This document shows positions 8,462-16,329 of a stretch of DNA of 64,000 nucleotides, one piece after another. The stretch is from positions 806,001-870,000 of the forward strand of contig NZ_JALJRZ010000001.1 of assembly GCF_024519435.1 (NCBI RefSeq), in the 5' to 3' direction. Every line of letters starts with the position of its first letter. Position 1 is the stretch's first letter. The notes under the pieces were generated by a model. It was not told the origin of the DNA. It did no database searches and saw only the letters and a list, made by a program, of their open reading frames with translations. This stretch comes from Terrabacter sp. Ter38. Its GTDB lineage: Bacteria; Actinomycetota; Actinomycetes; Actinomycetales; Dermatophilaceae. A program made the translations under genes and the position numbers.

Positions 8462-9549
8462 GCGCGCGGCCCGTCACCCTCGGCGAGCGCCGCGAGCTTG
8501 GCGGCCTCGTCGGCGTCGAGCGCCGACTGCACGACCGGGTCGAGGTCGCCGTCGAGCACCGAGTCGAGGTTGTAGGACTTGTAGCCGGTGCGGTGGTCCG
8601 AGATCCGGTTCTCGGGGAAGTTGTAGGTCCGGATGCGCTCCGACCGGTCGACGGTGCGCACCTGCGAACGGCGGGCGGCGCTCGCCTCCGCGTCGGCCTC
8701 GTCCTTGGCCATCTGGTGCAGCCGCGCCCGGAGCACGCGCATCGCGGCCTCCTTGTTCTGCAGCTGCGACTTCTCGTTCTGGCACGACACGACGAGGCCC
8801 GAGGGTAGGTGGGTGATGCGCACCGCCGAGTCGGTCGTGTTGACGCTCTGTCCGCCGGGCCCGCTGCTGCGGTAGACGTCGATGCGCAGGTCGTTGGGGT
8901 CGATCGTCACCTCGACCTCCTCGGCCTCCGGCATGACGAGGACCCCGGCCGCCGAGGTGTGGATGCGCCCCTGGCTCTCGGTGACCGGCACGCGCTGGAC
9001 CCGGTGGACGCCGCCCTCGTACTTGAGGCGGGCCCACGGCCCCTCCCCCAGCCCGGGAGCGCTCTTGGCGCGCACCGAGACCCGGACGTCCTTGTAGCCA
9101 CCCAGGTCGCTCTCGGTCGCGTCCTCGACGGCGGTGCGCCAGCCGCGCTGCTCGGCGTAACGGAGGTACATCCGCAGCAGATCGCCCGCGAACAATGCGG
9201 ACTCGTCGCCGCCCTCTCCCGCCTTGACCTCGAGGATGACGTCCCGGTCGTCGTCGGGGTCGCGGGGCACGAGCATCCGCAGCAGGTGCTCCTCGGCCGC
9301 GGCGCGGCGGGCCTCGAGCGAGGGCACCTCCTCGGCGAACGACTCGTCGTCGGCAGCGAGCTCACGTGCGGCCGCGAGGTCGTCACCGGCGGCCGTCCAC
9401 TCGCGGGCGGCGGCGACGGTCGGCGCCAGGGCGGCATACCGCTTGTTGAGGGTGCGGACGAGGTCCTGGTCACCGTGGACGGCGGGGTCGGCGAGCTGCA
9501 GCTCGAGCTCGGCGTACTCGTCGAGGATCGACTGGACGGATTCGAGCAC
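8458..9549 (-). CDS. prfA: peptide chain release factor 1
   Basis: Class I release factor for UAA/UAG. The 363 residues match the family. It carries the peptidyl-hydrolysis motif [18 protein letters not shown] and the flanking [16 protein letters not shown] and [14 protein letters not shown] motifs. GTG start at 9549. It lies 89 bases downstream of the rpmE stop, with a strong hairpin between them. PrmC, its methyltransferase, is the next gene. Confidence 0.96.
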   Translation of the reverse strand: MLESVQSILDEYAELELQLADPAVHGDQDLVRTLNKRYAALAPTVAAAREWTAAGDDLAAARELAADDESFAEEVPSLEARRAAAEEHLLRMLVPRDPDDDRDVILEVKAGEGGDESALFAGDLLRMYLRYAEQRGWRTAVEDATESDLGGYKDVRVSVRAKSAPGLGEGPWARLKYEGGVHRVQRVPVTESQGRIHTSAAGVLVMPEAEEVEVTIDPNDLRIDVYRSSGPGGQSVNTTDSAVRITHLPSGLVVSCQNEKSQLQNKEAAMRVLRARLHQMAKDEADAEASAARRSQVRTVDRSERIRTYNFPENRISDHRTGYKSYNLDSVLDGDLDPVVQSALDADEAAKLAALAEGDGPRA

Positions 9550-9590
9550 GGCGGGCCCTTCGGCTCAGGGGACGGGTCGGGGTAAGACGA

Positions 9591-9629
9591 ACGCCGGCTC
9601 CCGACGACCGAAGTCGTGGGAGCCGGCGT
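9591..9629 (-). terminator. hairpin between rpmE and prfA
   Basis: A 12-13 bp perfect stem (9591-9602 with 9618-9629, left arm ACGCCGGCTCCC) with a 15-base loop region, placed 10 bases past the rpmE stop. The downstream minus-strand sequence is not a clean T-run, so it may only partly terminate or protect the rpmE mRNA end. Confidence 0.6.
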
Positions 9630-9638
9630 GCGGGAGAC

Positions 9639-9854
9639 CTACTTGGCGGCCTTCTTGCCGTAACGGGCCTCGAACCGGGCCACGCGGCCACCGGTGTCGA
9701 GGATCTTCTGCTTGCCCGTGTAGAACGGGTGGCACTGCGAGCAGACGTCGGCAGAGATCTTGCCGGAGGTCTCGGTGCTGCGCGTGACGAACGTGCTGCC
9801 ACAGGTGCAGGTCACCGTGGTCTCGACGTACTCGGGGTGAAGGTCCTTCTTCAA
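9639..9854 (-). CDS. rpmE: 50S ribosomal protein L31 (zinc-binding type)
   Basis: Ribosomal protein of 71 residues starting [19 protein letters not shown]. Four cysteines (C16, C18, C38, C41; CTC and CSQC) form the zinc site of the C+ L31 type. The TTG at 9854 is chosen because it is the family N-terminus and has AAGGAG six bases upstream (spacer ACAACG). A longer in-frame extension to 10046 has no family counterpart. First gene after the rho-rpmE interruption; its promoter should lie in 9855-10095, shared divergently with the lipoprotein gene. Confidence 0.95.
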   Translation of the reverse strand: MKKDLHPEYVETTVTCTCGSTFVTRSTETSGKISADVCSQCHPFYTGKQKILDTGGRVARFEARYGKKAAK

Positions 9855-10095
9855 CGTTGTCTCCTTGAGGTAGTCGGCCGGGTCGGTGTCATCGCTGCTC
9901 ACGCTGGGGAGCTGCTCTCCCGTGAACCGGTCCAAAGGAAGAGTGTGCCAGAAAGGCGCACCTCCTCCCAAACGCACGGGAGGCCCTCGGCATTCCCCGC
10001 GCGACCCCTCGGCGGCCGGCGCGACGTGCATCGATCCGGTCCCCACAGGTGTCTTTCATCGACGACGGGGGGGGACCGGCGACAGGGAGGCAGTC

Positions 10096-11079
10096 ATGAT
10101 GGTCAGGGCCAGAGTGGCCCGCCACCGCGCGGCGGTGGTCGGAGCGGTCGCCGTGCTGCTCGCGGCCACGGCCTGCTCGGGCGCGGACTGCGCCTTCGAC
10201 GACTGTCCCGACGTGCCTGCCGCCGAGGCCGGACGCCTCACCGGCACCGACCCGTCCGGCGCGGTCCGTTGGACGACGACGGTGGCCGACCTGCTCTCGG
10301 AGCCCCCGGTCGTCAGCAACGGGCACGTCCTCGTCGTCGGCTGTCACGCCACCCACGTCGTCGACGTCGCCTCCGGTGCCGTCTCGACGCCGTCCGACCT
10401 CGTCCAGGTCATCGGCGTCGTCCAGAGGTATGCCGTCGGGACACCTGCCGAGGGCGACGCGATCGTGGCCGCCGAGCGGCTCGACGGCGCCGTGGGCGGC
10501 TGGTCGTGGCAGGGGTCGCCGCCGGACGAGGACGCAGACCTGGGCTACCGCTCGTCGGCCGTCGTCACCCGCGGCGGGATCGTGGGGGTGCGGGGTCAGT
10601 CGCTCGTCGCCTGGTCACCCGGGTCCGACTCATGGGACTCCGTCGAGGTCCCGCTCCCCGTCGGGGCCTGGCGCCTGCAGCGCCTCGTGGCTGCCGACGA
10701 GACGCACGTCGTCGTCCCCGGCTCCGACGGCTCGGTCCTCGGCGTGGACCTCGGCTCCCGCTCGGTGACCTGGCGCTCGCTCCCGACCCGCCCCGCCGCC
10801 CCCGCAGACGTCAGCGTGCGGCGCGTGGGCCGCGACGTGCAGGTCGAGGTGTGGTACCCGCGGACGACGGTTGCGGCGATCACCGGGGAGGCCGTCTGGG
10901 ACACCGAGCGGTGGTCCCTCGACGCACGCACGGGCGCGGCCCGCTCACCCCGGACGACGAGCACCGGGCCGCGGTCGACGACGCGCAGGGCGCCGTCCCC
11001 GACGGTGCTGCACGACCCGTCGACCGGATGGACGGTCACGCTGGGACTGCGCGAGCGCCCGAGAGGTGGTTGCTTCTGA
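10096..11079 (+). CDS. putative lipoprotein with PQQ-like beta-propeller repeats
   Basis: A 327-residue exported protein of unknown function. The N-terminus is a lipoprotein signal (MMVRARVARHRAAVVGAVAVL, then a lipobox-like AATAC with Cys at about 33). The body has repeated Trp/Asp/Gly strands (RWTTTVADLLSEPPVVSNG, VLGVDLGSRSVTWRSLP) typical of PQQ-like or WD-type propellers. ATG at 10096 is preferred, with GGGAGG five bases upstream. It is the only rightward gene in the first 25 kb and converges on the histidine kinase gene. A bulged hairpin at 11081-11103 may end its transcript. Confidence 0.7.
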   Translation: MMVRARVARHRAAVVGAVAVLLAATACSGADCAFDDCPDVPAAEAGRLTGTDPSGAVRWTTTVADLLSEPPVVSNGHVLVVGCHATHVVDVASGAVSTPSDLVQVIGVVQRYAVGTPAEGDAIVAAERLDGAVGGWSWQGSPPDEDADLGYRSSAVVTRGGIVGVRGQSLVAWSPGSDSWDSVEVPLPVGAWRLQRLVAADETHVVVPGSDGSVLGVDLGSRSVTWRSLPTRPAAPADVSVRRVGRDVQVEVWYPRTTVAAITGEAVWDTERWSLDARTGAARSPRTTSTGPRSTTRRAPSPTVLHDPSTGWTVTLGLRERPRGGCF

Positions 11080-11140
11080 ACGCCCGGCAGCCACGCCGGG
11101 GCGTCGCCGGCCCGCTACCAGGACGCGACTCGAGCCCGTT

Positions 11141-13297
11141 TCACCGCCGCGCCGGGACGGCAGCCGGCTGGGCGACGGGGAGCACGACCTGCATCGTGGT
11201 CCCCTCCCCCTCGACCGACGCGATGACGAGCTCGCCGCCGTGGCCCTCGACGATGGCACGCACGATCGCGAGTCCGAGGCCGGTGCCGGGGATGGCCGCG
11301 GCCGTGGCGTTGCCGGCGCGGAAGAAACGCTCCGACAGGCGCGCGAGGTCGCTGGCCGGGATGCCGATGCCGGTGTCGTGCACGGAAATGATCGTGGAGT
11401 CACCGGAGCGCTCGGCCGACAGCAGCACCTGGCCGCCCTCGGGGGTGAACTTCACGGCGTTGGAGCCGAGGTTGATCAGCGCCCGCTCCACCTGTCCTCG
11501 GTCGACCCGGACGACGAGGTCGTCGGGCACGTCGGTGCAGAGCAGCTGCACTCCCCCGGCGGCGGCCACCGGCTCCATCGTCTCGGTGACCGTGCGCAGG
11601 AGGTCACGGACGGCAACCTCCTCGGACACTGCCTGCAGGCCGCTGATCTCGATCTTGTTGAGGACGAGGAGGTCCTCGATGAGCCCGCGCAGCCGGGTCG
11701 CGTTGCGCCCGATGATGTCGAGGGCGACGTGCTGGCCGTCGGAGACCTCGCCGAAGTCGCCATCGACGAGCAGCTCGAGGTAGCCGCTGATCGAGGTCAG
11801 CGGGGTGCGCAGCTCGTGGCTGACGGTCGCCATGAAGTCGGTCTTCTGACGGTCGAGCTCGGTGAGGCGTCGCACCTGCTCGTCCTGCATCTGCGACAGG
11901 CGCAGGGCAACGATCGACTGGGCGGCGATGGCCGCGCACTGCTGCGCGGCCTGGATCTCGTGGCGGTGCCAGCGGCGCGGCGCGCTCACCATCATCACCG
12001 ACAGGATGCCGAGGCCGCGGCCGCCCGTGCCGACCGGGAGCATGAGCAGGGACCGGGCCCCGGTGGCGCGGTGGAAGGCGCGGGAACGCTCGTCGTCGTA
12101 GGCCTGGTGGGCCAGCAGGTCCCCGAGGTCGAAGAAGCCCACGTCGCGGCGCAGCTCGTCGTTGACGGCACCCACCTGCTGGGCGAGCGAGCGCGGCAGC
12201 GGCGGCAGGTCGGGCAGGTCGTCGGTGTGCCACTGGAGGCGGTCCTCGATCGTCTGTCCGTCGTCGCCCAGCGTGTAGAGGAGCACGCGGTCGGCGCCCA
12301 GACCCGCACCGAGCTTGGTGGTGACCCGCTGCAGCGCCTCGTGGACGTCGACGGCCGACCGCGCGCCCCGGCCGACGTCGAGGACGAGCTCCTGCATCTC
12401 GAGCACCGCGGCCTGCTGGTCGACGAGGCGGGCGTTGGCGCGCGTCAGGTCGTTGAAGTCGCGCGCGAGCATGCGGACCTCGAGCGCGCCCTCCTCCTGG
12501 TTGGCCATCGCGATGACGTCCTCCTCGGCCTGCCGGCGCACGACCTCACGCAGTCGGGCGAGCGGGAGGCCGACCGCACGGTCCATGCCGAAGCCCGCCG
12601 CGATCAGCACGAGGACGACGACGGCCGCGACGGCGATGATGACGCCCGACGTGATGCCGGTCGCCTCGCGCGACTCGACCCGGGCGGTGTCGCGCTGGGA
12701 GCGGATGGCTTCCTCGAGCGCGCCGTTGGCGCTCTGGAAGGCGGCGTATGCCGTCTCGACCCGCGTGCGCTGCTGCGCCTCGGGGGTGGTCGGTGCGGTG
12801 CCGGTGCTTGCCGGCGCGGGGGTGCTGGGCGGCGGTCCCGTCGGGGTCGCTGTCGGAGGACCGCTGGGGACGTTCGCGAGCGAGGCCTCGGCGGCGGTGT
12901 ACCAGCCCTCCACGGCGGTGCGCTGCGCCGCGACGAGCGGTGCGAACCTGGCCCGGTCCTCGGCTGCGAGCTCCAGGTGCTGCGTGCCCGTCTCGACGTC
13001 GGCCAGCTCCTGCTCGATCGGGGCGCGCAGGGAGAGCGGGTCGAGGGGGGCCGGGACGCCGACGACCTTCTCGCGCCAGGCGCCCTCGGCGCGGGTCATG
13101 TCGAGCAGCACCGCACTGTTGGCCTCGCGCGCCGGGCCCAGCGCGAGCGTCAGGGCGCGCACCGAGGCTCCCTGCGAGTGGATCGTGGCCACCGAGATGA
13201 TGGCGCCGATCGGCACGAGGACGACGAGGATGCCGATGAGCAGCCGGATCTGGCTGCCGACGGAACGCCTCGAGACGACCGGCAGGCCGCCCGTCAC
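11141..13297 (-). CDS. membrane sensor histidine kinase (GAF-HisKA-HATPase)
   Basis: 718 residues. Order: membrane helix about 19-39, extracytoplasmic domain with a Pro/Thr/Ser-rich stretch (about 142-170), helix about 213-236, HAMP-like linker, GAF domain (about 275-435), HisKA with phosphoacceptor H494 in ATVSHELRTPL, then HATPase_c with N-box NLGSNAVKFTPEGG, DTGIGIP and GTGLGLAIV. GTG at 13297 overlaps the glycosyltransferase TGA (GTGA). Last gene of the RR-HEAT-GT2-HK operon. Its partner is presumably the stand-alone receiver encoded first in the operon. The signal is unknown; an envelope or polysaccharide cue is inferred from context. Confidence 0.9.
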   Translation of the reverse strand: MTGGLPVVSRRSVGSQIRLLIGILVVLVPIGAIISVATIHSQGASVRALTLALGPAREANSAVLLDMTRAEGAWREKVVGVPAPLDPLSLRAPIEQELADVETGTQHLELAAEDRARFAPLVAAQRTAVEGWYTAAEASLANVPSGPPTATPTGPPPSTPAPASTGTAPTTPEAQQRTRVETAYAAFQSANGALEEAIRSQRDTARVESREATGITSGVIIAVAAVVVLVLIAAGFGMDRAVGLPLARLREVVRRQAEEDVIAMANQEEGALEVRMLARDFNDLTRANARLVDQQAAVLEMQELVLDVGRGARSAVDVHEALQRVTTKLGAGLGADRVLLYTLGDDGQTIEDRLQWHTDDLPDLPPLPRSLAQQVGAVNDELRRDVGFFDLGDLLAHQAYDDERSRAFHRATGARSLLMLPVGTGGRGLGILSVMMVSAPRRWHRHEIQAAQQCAAIAAQSIVALRLSQMQDEQVRRLTELDRQKTDFMATVSHELRTPLTSISGYLELLVDGDFGEVSDGQHVALDIIGRNATRLRGLIEDLLVLNKIEISGLQAVSEEVAVRDLLRTVTETMEPVAAAGGVQLLCTDVPDDLVVRVDRGQVERALINLGSNAVKFTPEGGQVLLSAERSGDSTIISVHDTGIGIPASDLARLSERFFRAGNATAAAIPGTGLGLAIVRAIVEGHGGELVIASVEGEGTTMQVVLPVAQPAAVPARR

Positions 13298-14742
13298 GCC
13301 GGGTCCTCGTCGAAGCCCGTGCGAGTCATGACTCCCCAGACGTGCTTCTTCCCGCGCAGGCTCGACCACCACCCCTCGAGGCGCCACCACACGGTGGCCT
13401 GGCGGTAGCCGATGTTCTCGAGGATCGAGGCCGCGATGGTCTGCCAGACGGCACGCCACCGGTCGTGCTTGTGGAAGGCCCACTCGTCGACGACCATCGC
13501 AGCCAGCGTGACGAGCACGGCATACCCGTAGGCGAGCACGAGGAAGAGGATCGCGAAGGGCACGTTGACGATGCCGAGCGCCAGCGCGAGCGGCACGATG
13601 ATGATCCCGAAGAGCTCGAGCAGCGGTGCGAACAGCTCGAAGAGCCAGTAGTAGGGCAGCGCGAGCCAGCCGATGCGGCCGTACTTCGGGCGGAAGAGCA
13701 TCGAGCGGTAGGCCCAGAGCGTCTCCCAGAGACCCCGGTGCCACCGGCGGCGCTGGTTGCGCAGCACCTTCGCGGTGACCGGGACCTCGGTCCAGGACAC
13801 CGGCTCGGGCACGAACTCGATGGAGTAGTCGCGGCCCTCGTCGCGCAGTCGCTTGTGGATGCGCATGACGAGCTCGAAGTCCTCGCCGATGCTGTTCGGG
13901 TCGAGACCGCCGACCTCGACGACGACGTCGCGCCGGAAGAGACCGAAGGCCCCGCTGATGAGGATGAGACCGCCGAGGCGCGACCACCCGGTGCGGCCGA
14001 GGAGGAAGGCCCGGAGGTACTCGACGAGCTGGATGCGGGGGATCCACGTCTGCGGCATCTCGACGCGCACGATGCGGCCCGACACCACCCGGCTGCCGTT
14101 GACCGGCCGGATGGCGCCACCGGTCGCGACCATGCGCGTGGGGTCGTCGGCGAAAGGACGGGTGACGTGGAGCAGGCCGTCGGGCTCGAGGATGGAGTCC
14201 CCGTCGATCATGGCGACGAGCGGCTCGCTCGCGGCGTTGATCGCGACGTTGATCGCCTCCGAGCGGCCGGAGTTCTCCTTGCGGACGACGACGAGGCGCG
14301 TGCGGCCGTCGCGCGGGACGAAGATGCCGAGCACCTTGGCCCGGATCGGGATCTCGTGCGGCAGCTCGCGCGGGACCTGCACGAGGTCGAAGGCCTCCGC
14401 GAGGCGGGCGAAGGTCTGGTCGCTGCTGCCGTCGTCGACGACGACGACCTCGTGCCGCGGGTAGCGCAGCGTGAGGAACGACTTGACCGCCATGACGATG
14501 CCGGCCTCCTCGTTGTAGGCCGGGACGAGGAGCGACACCCCGGGGGCCAGGCCCGCTCCCTGCCACGTGACCGCCGTCGACCGACGACGCTGCTGGGCGC
14601 GGAACCCGAGGTAGGCCAGCACGATGAGCACGAGCAGCGAGGTGTTGATGAGGATGAAGTAGACGATGATCGGCACCGCGGTGACGTCCATGCTCCACAG
14701 GACGAAGGACCGCAGCCCCTCGACGAAGCCGTCCCAGCTCAT
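13294..14742 (-). CDS. processive GT2 membrane glycosyltransferase
   Basis: 482-residue beta-glycosyltransferase of the cellulose/PNAG/hyaluronan-synthase type. One helix at about 22-46 is followed by a cytosolic GT-A domain with LLVPAYNEEA, VVDDGSSD (D103/D104), MIDGDS (D180/D182), SIGEDFEL (E287/D288 as catalytic-base region) and the processivity motif QRRRW (330-334). Several C-terminal helices lie at about 360-440. ATG at 14742 overlaps the HEAT-protein TGA. It probably polymerises and exports a polysaccharide; the sugar cannot be told. Embedded in an operon with signalling genes, so regulated synthesis (biofilm or capsule) is a reasonable inference. No separate PilZ gene is seen. Confidence 0.88.
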   Translation of the reverse strand: MSWDGFVEGLRSFVLWSMDVTAVPIIVYFILINTSLLVLIVLAYLGFRAQQRRRSTAVTWQGAGLAPGVSLLVPAYNEEAGIVMAVKSFLTLRYPRHEVVVVDDGSSDQTFARLAEAFDLVQVPRELPHEIPIRAKVLGIFVPRDGRTRLVVVRKENSGRSEAINVAINAASEPLVAMIDGDSILEPDGLLHVTRPFADDPTRMVATGGAIRPVNGSRVVSGRIVRVEMPQTWIPRIQLVEYLRAFLLGRTGWSRLGGLILISGAFGLFRRDVVVEVGGLDPNSIGEDFELVMRIHKRLRDEGRDYSIEFVPEPVSWTEVPVTAKVLRNQRRRWHRGLWETLWAYRSMLFRPKYGRIGWLALPYYWLFELFAPLLELFGIIIVPLALALGIVNVPFAILFLVLAYGYAVLVTLAAMVVDEWAFHKHDRWRAVWQTIAASILENIGYRQATVWWRLEGWWSSLRGKKHVWGVMTRTGFDEDPA

Positions 14743-15797
14743 GCAGATGCCTTCTGCAGGCTTGCCAGCAGGCGCGCGGAGCGCACGGCGGGGTCGTTCT
14801 CGTGGCCCGCCAAGGCGTCGCGGCCGCCGGGACCCATCGACAGCAGGGCCGTCGCGGCGAGCTCGGCCAGGCGCGGGTCCGAGTCGTCGAGCAGGACGGC
14901 GAGCGCGGGGATCGCCTCCGCCTCACCGAGGTCGCCGAGGGCGATGACGCAGGCCCGGCGCAGCTCCAGCGGCTCGGAGGGCACCGTGTGGCGCACGAGG
15001 ATGCCGACGTCCTCACGTCGGCCGAGGCGGCCGATGGCCGATGCGCTCGTCTCGCGGACCGTCAGGTCGGGGTCGGCGTCGAGCAGTCCACGCAGCTCCG
15101 GGAGCCCACGGGTGAAGCTGCGTTCGCCGCTGAGGTGGGCGGCGACCATGCGGGTGCGGGCGTTGGGGTCGGCCATCCCGTCGCGCAGCACCTCGGAGAT
15201 GCCGACCCCCATCGACTGCAGGGCCTCGGCTGCCGTCGCCGCAGGCAGCCCGCGGTCGGGCGCACCGATCGCGGCCAGCACCGGCCCGGCGGCCGCAGGG
15301 TCGCCGATGAGCCCGAGGGCGTAGGCGGCGCTGTTGCGCACCTCGACCGCCTCGTCGCCCAGAGCATCGATGAGGAGCGGGACCGTCTGTCCGGCACGCG
15401 CGAGCCCGAGCAGCTGGGCGGCCCGGGCTCGCTTGACGGCGGAACGGCTCGACATCTCCGCCACGGCGGCGTCGACCGCGCCATGGACCTCGAGCACGTG
15501 GACGAGCTGCTCGGCGGGGACGCCGCGGATCTTGGTGAGCAGCTCGACGATGTTGCGATCGAGCACGGCGCGCGAGACGCCGGCCGCCCACGTCAGCTGC
15601 TCTGCGGCCGCACCGTCGTCGTCCTCGCCCGAGGCCACCGTGATGAGGGGCCGCCGGAGCGGAGAGAGCAGCATCTCGTCGCGCTGGGTGCGGCTGTGCC
15701 GTCGCGCGCGGACCGCGACGACGGCGAGGATGAGCAACAGGCACCCGCCGAGGATGACGACCGTGGCACCGACGAGCAGCGCCCCGCCGATGATCAC
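14739..15797 (-). CDS. membrane-anchored HEAT-repeat protein
   Basis: 352 residues: an N-terminal membrane helix (about 5-28, ALLVGATVVILGGCLLLILAV), a basic stop-transfer RARRHSRTQR, a linker, then about seven HEAT/PBS-lyase-type helical repeats to the C-terminus (e.g. LIDALGDEAVEVRNSAAYALG, TVRETSASAIGRLGRRED, VIALGDLGEAEAIPALAVLL). Such solenoids are protein-interaction scaffolds. GTG at 15797 lies 13 bases after the response-regulator stop, and its stop overlaps the glycosyltransferase start (ATGA). Placed between a receiver and a GT2, it may transmit the signal to the synthase; this is inference. Confidence 0.82.
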   Translation of the reverse strand: MIIGGALLVGATVVILGGCLLLILAVVAVRARRHSRTQRDEMLLSPLRRPLITVASGEDDDGAAAEQLTWAAGVSRAVLDRNIVELLTKIRGVPAEQLVHVLEVHGAVDAAVAEMSSRSAVKRARAAQLLGLARAGQTVPLLIDALGDEAVEVRNSAAYALGLIGDPAAAGPVLAAIGAPDRGLPAATAAEALQSMGVGISEVLRDGMADPNARTRMVAAHLSGERSFTRGLPELRGLLDADPDLTVRETSASAIGRLGRREDVGILVRHTVPSEPLELRRACVIALGDLGEAEAIPALAVLLDDSDPRLAELAATALLSMGPGGRDALAGHENDPAVRSARLLASLQKASA

Positions 15798-15810
15798 GAC
15801 GGCCCGCCCC

Positions 15811-16212
15811 TCATCGGGCCCGGGCGAGCATGCCGTTGACGCGATGGAGCAGCTCGCGCGGGCTGAACGGCTTGATGACGTAGTCGTCGGCCCCGACCGC
15901 GAAACCGGTGTCGACGTCGGAGTCGCGCGACTTGGCGCTGAGCAGCAGCACCGGGACCGTGGAGAACTCGCTCTCGCGGATCTTGCGGAGGACGTCGATG
16001 CCGGACAGGCCGGGCATCATGACGTCGAGCACCGCCAGCTGCGGCGGGTTGGCTGCGAATGCCTCCCACGCGCTGATGCCGTCGGAAACAGCCTCGACGG
16101 CATACCCCGCCTGGGTCAGCTTGAACTCGACGAGGTCTCGGATGTCTGCGTCGTCATCGGCCACGAGGACACGGACGGGGCTGGCATCAGGGTCGCCGGC
16201 GGGCGCAGACAT
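15811..16212 (-). CDS. stand-alone response regulator receiver
   Basis: 133-residue CheY-like single-domain regulator with no output domain. Key residues: acidic pair D20/D21 in VADDDADIRD, phosphoacceptor D63 in AVLDVMMPGLSG, S92 in LLLSAKS and K114 in DDYVIKPFSPREL. ATG at 16212 with GGAG upstream. First gene of the RR-HEAT-GT2-HK operon. Lacking a DNA-binding domain, it presumably acts by protein contact, possibly with the adjacent HEAT protein. Confidence 0.92.
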   Translation of the reverse strand: MSAPAGDPDASPVRVLVADDDADIRDLVEFKLTQAGYAVEAVSDGISAWEAFAANPPQLAVLDVMMPGLSGIDVLRKIRESEFSTVPVLLLSAKSRDSDVDTGFAVGADDYVIKPFSPRELLHRVNGMLARAR

Positions 16213-16224
16213 GGTTCTCCATGG

Positions 16225-16251
16225 TGGATTCGGGGTGGTGAATCCATTTTA
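16225..16251 (-). promoter_or_regulatory. candidate promoter and operator of the RR-HEAT-GT2-HK operon
   Basis: An AT-rich patch between the rho terminator and the receiver gene contains a -10-like TAAAAT (16251-16246 on the minus strand). Abutting it downstream is an inverted repeat TGGATTC-N8-GAATCCA (16225-16246). No convincing -35 is seen. The repeat sits where a repressor would block initiation. Both elements are seen in the sequence; function is inferred. Confidence 0.45.
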
Positions 16252-16286
16252 GGAACATTTGGCCCGAATAGCCCATGAAACGCCGA

Positions 16287-16318
16287 ACGGGGACGGCGCC
16301 GATTGGCGCCGTCCCCGT
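16287..16318 (-). terminator. rho gene terminator hairpin
   Basis: A perfect 14-bp stem (16287-16300 with 16305-16318, core ACGGGGACGGCGCC) with a GATT loop, about 12 bases past the rho stop. On the minus strand it is followed by a short TTT-containing stretch. It separates rho from the downstream receiver-kinase operon, supporting an independent promoter there. Confidence 0.8.
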
Positions 16319-16329
16319 CCGGTGGTCGG

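Noticed and set aside
11141-15016. 1291-codon minus-strand frame that seems to fuse a large protein to the histidine kinase
   Set aside because: Only the part after GTG 13297 has kinase domains; the upstream part is out of frame with, and overlaps, the well-supported GT2 and HEAT genes.
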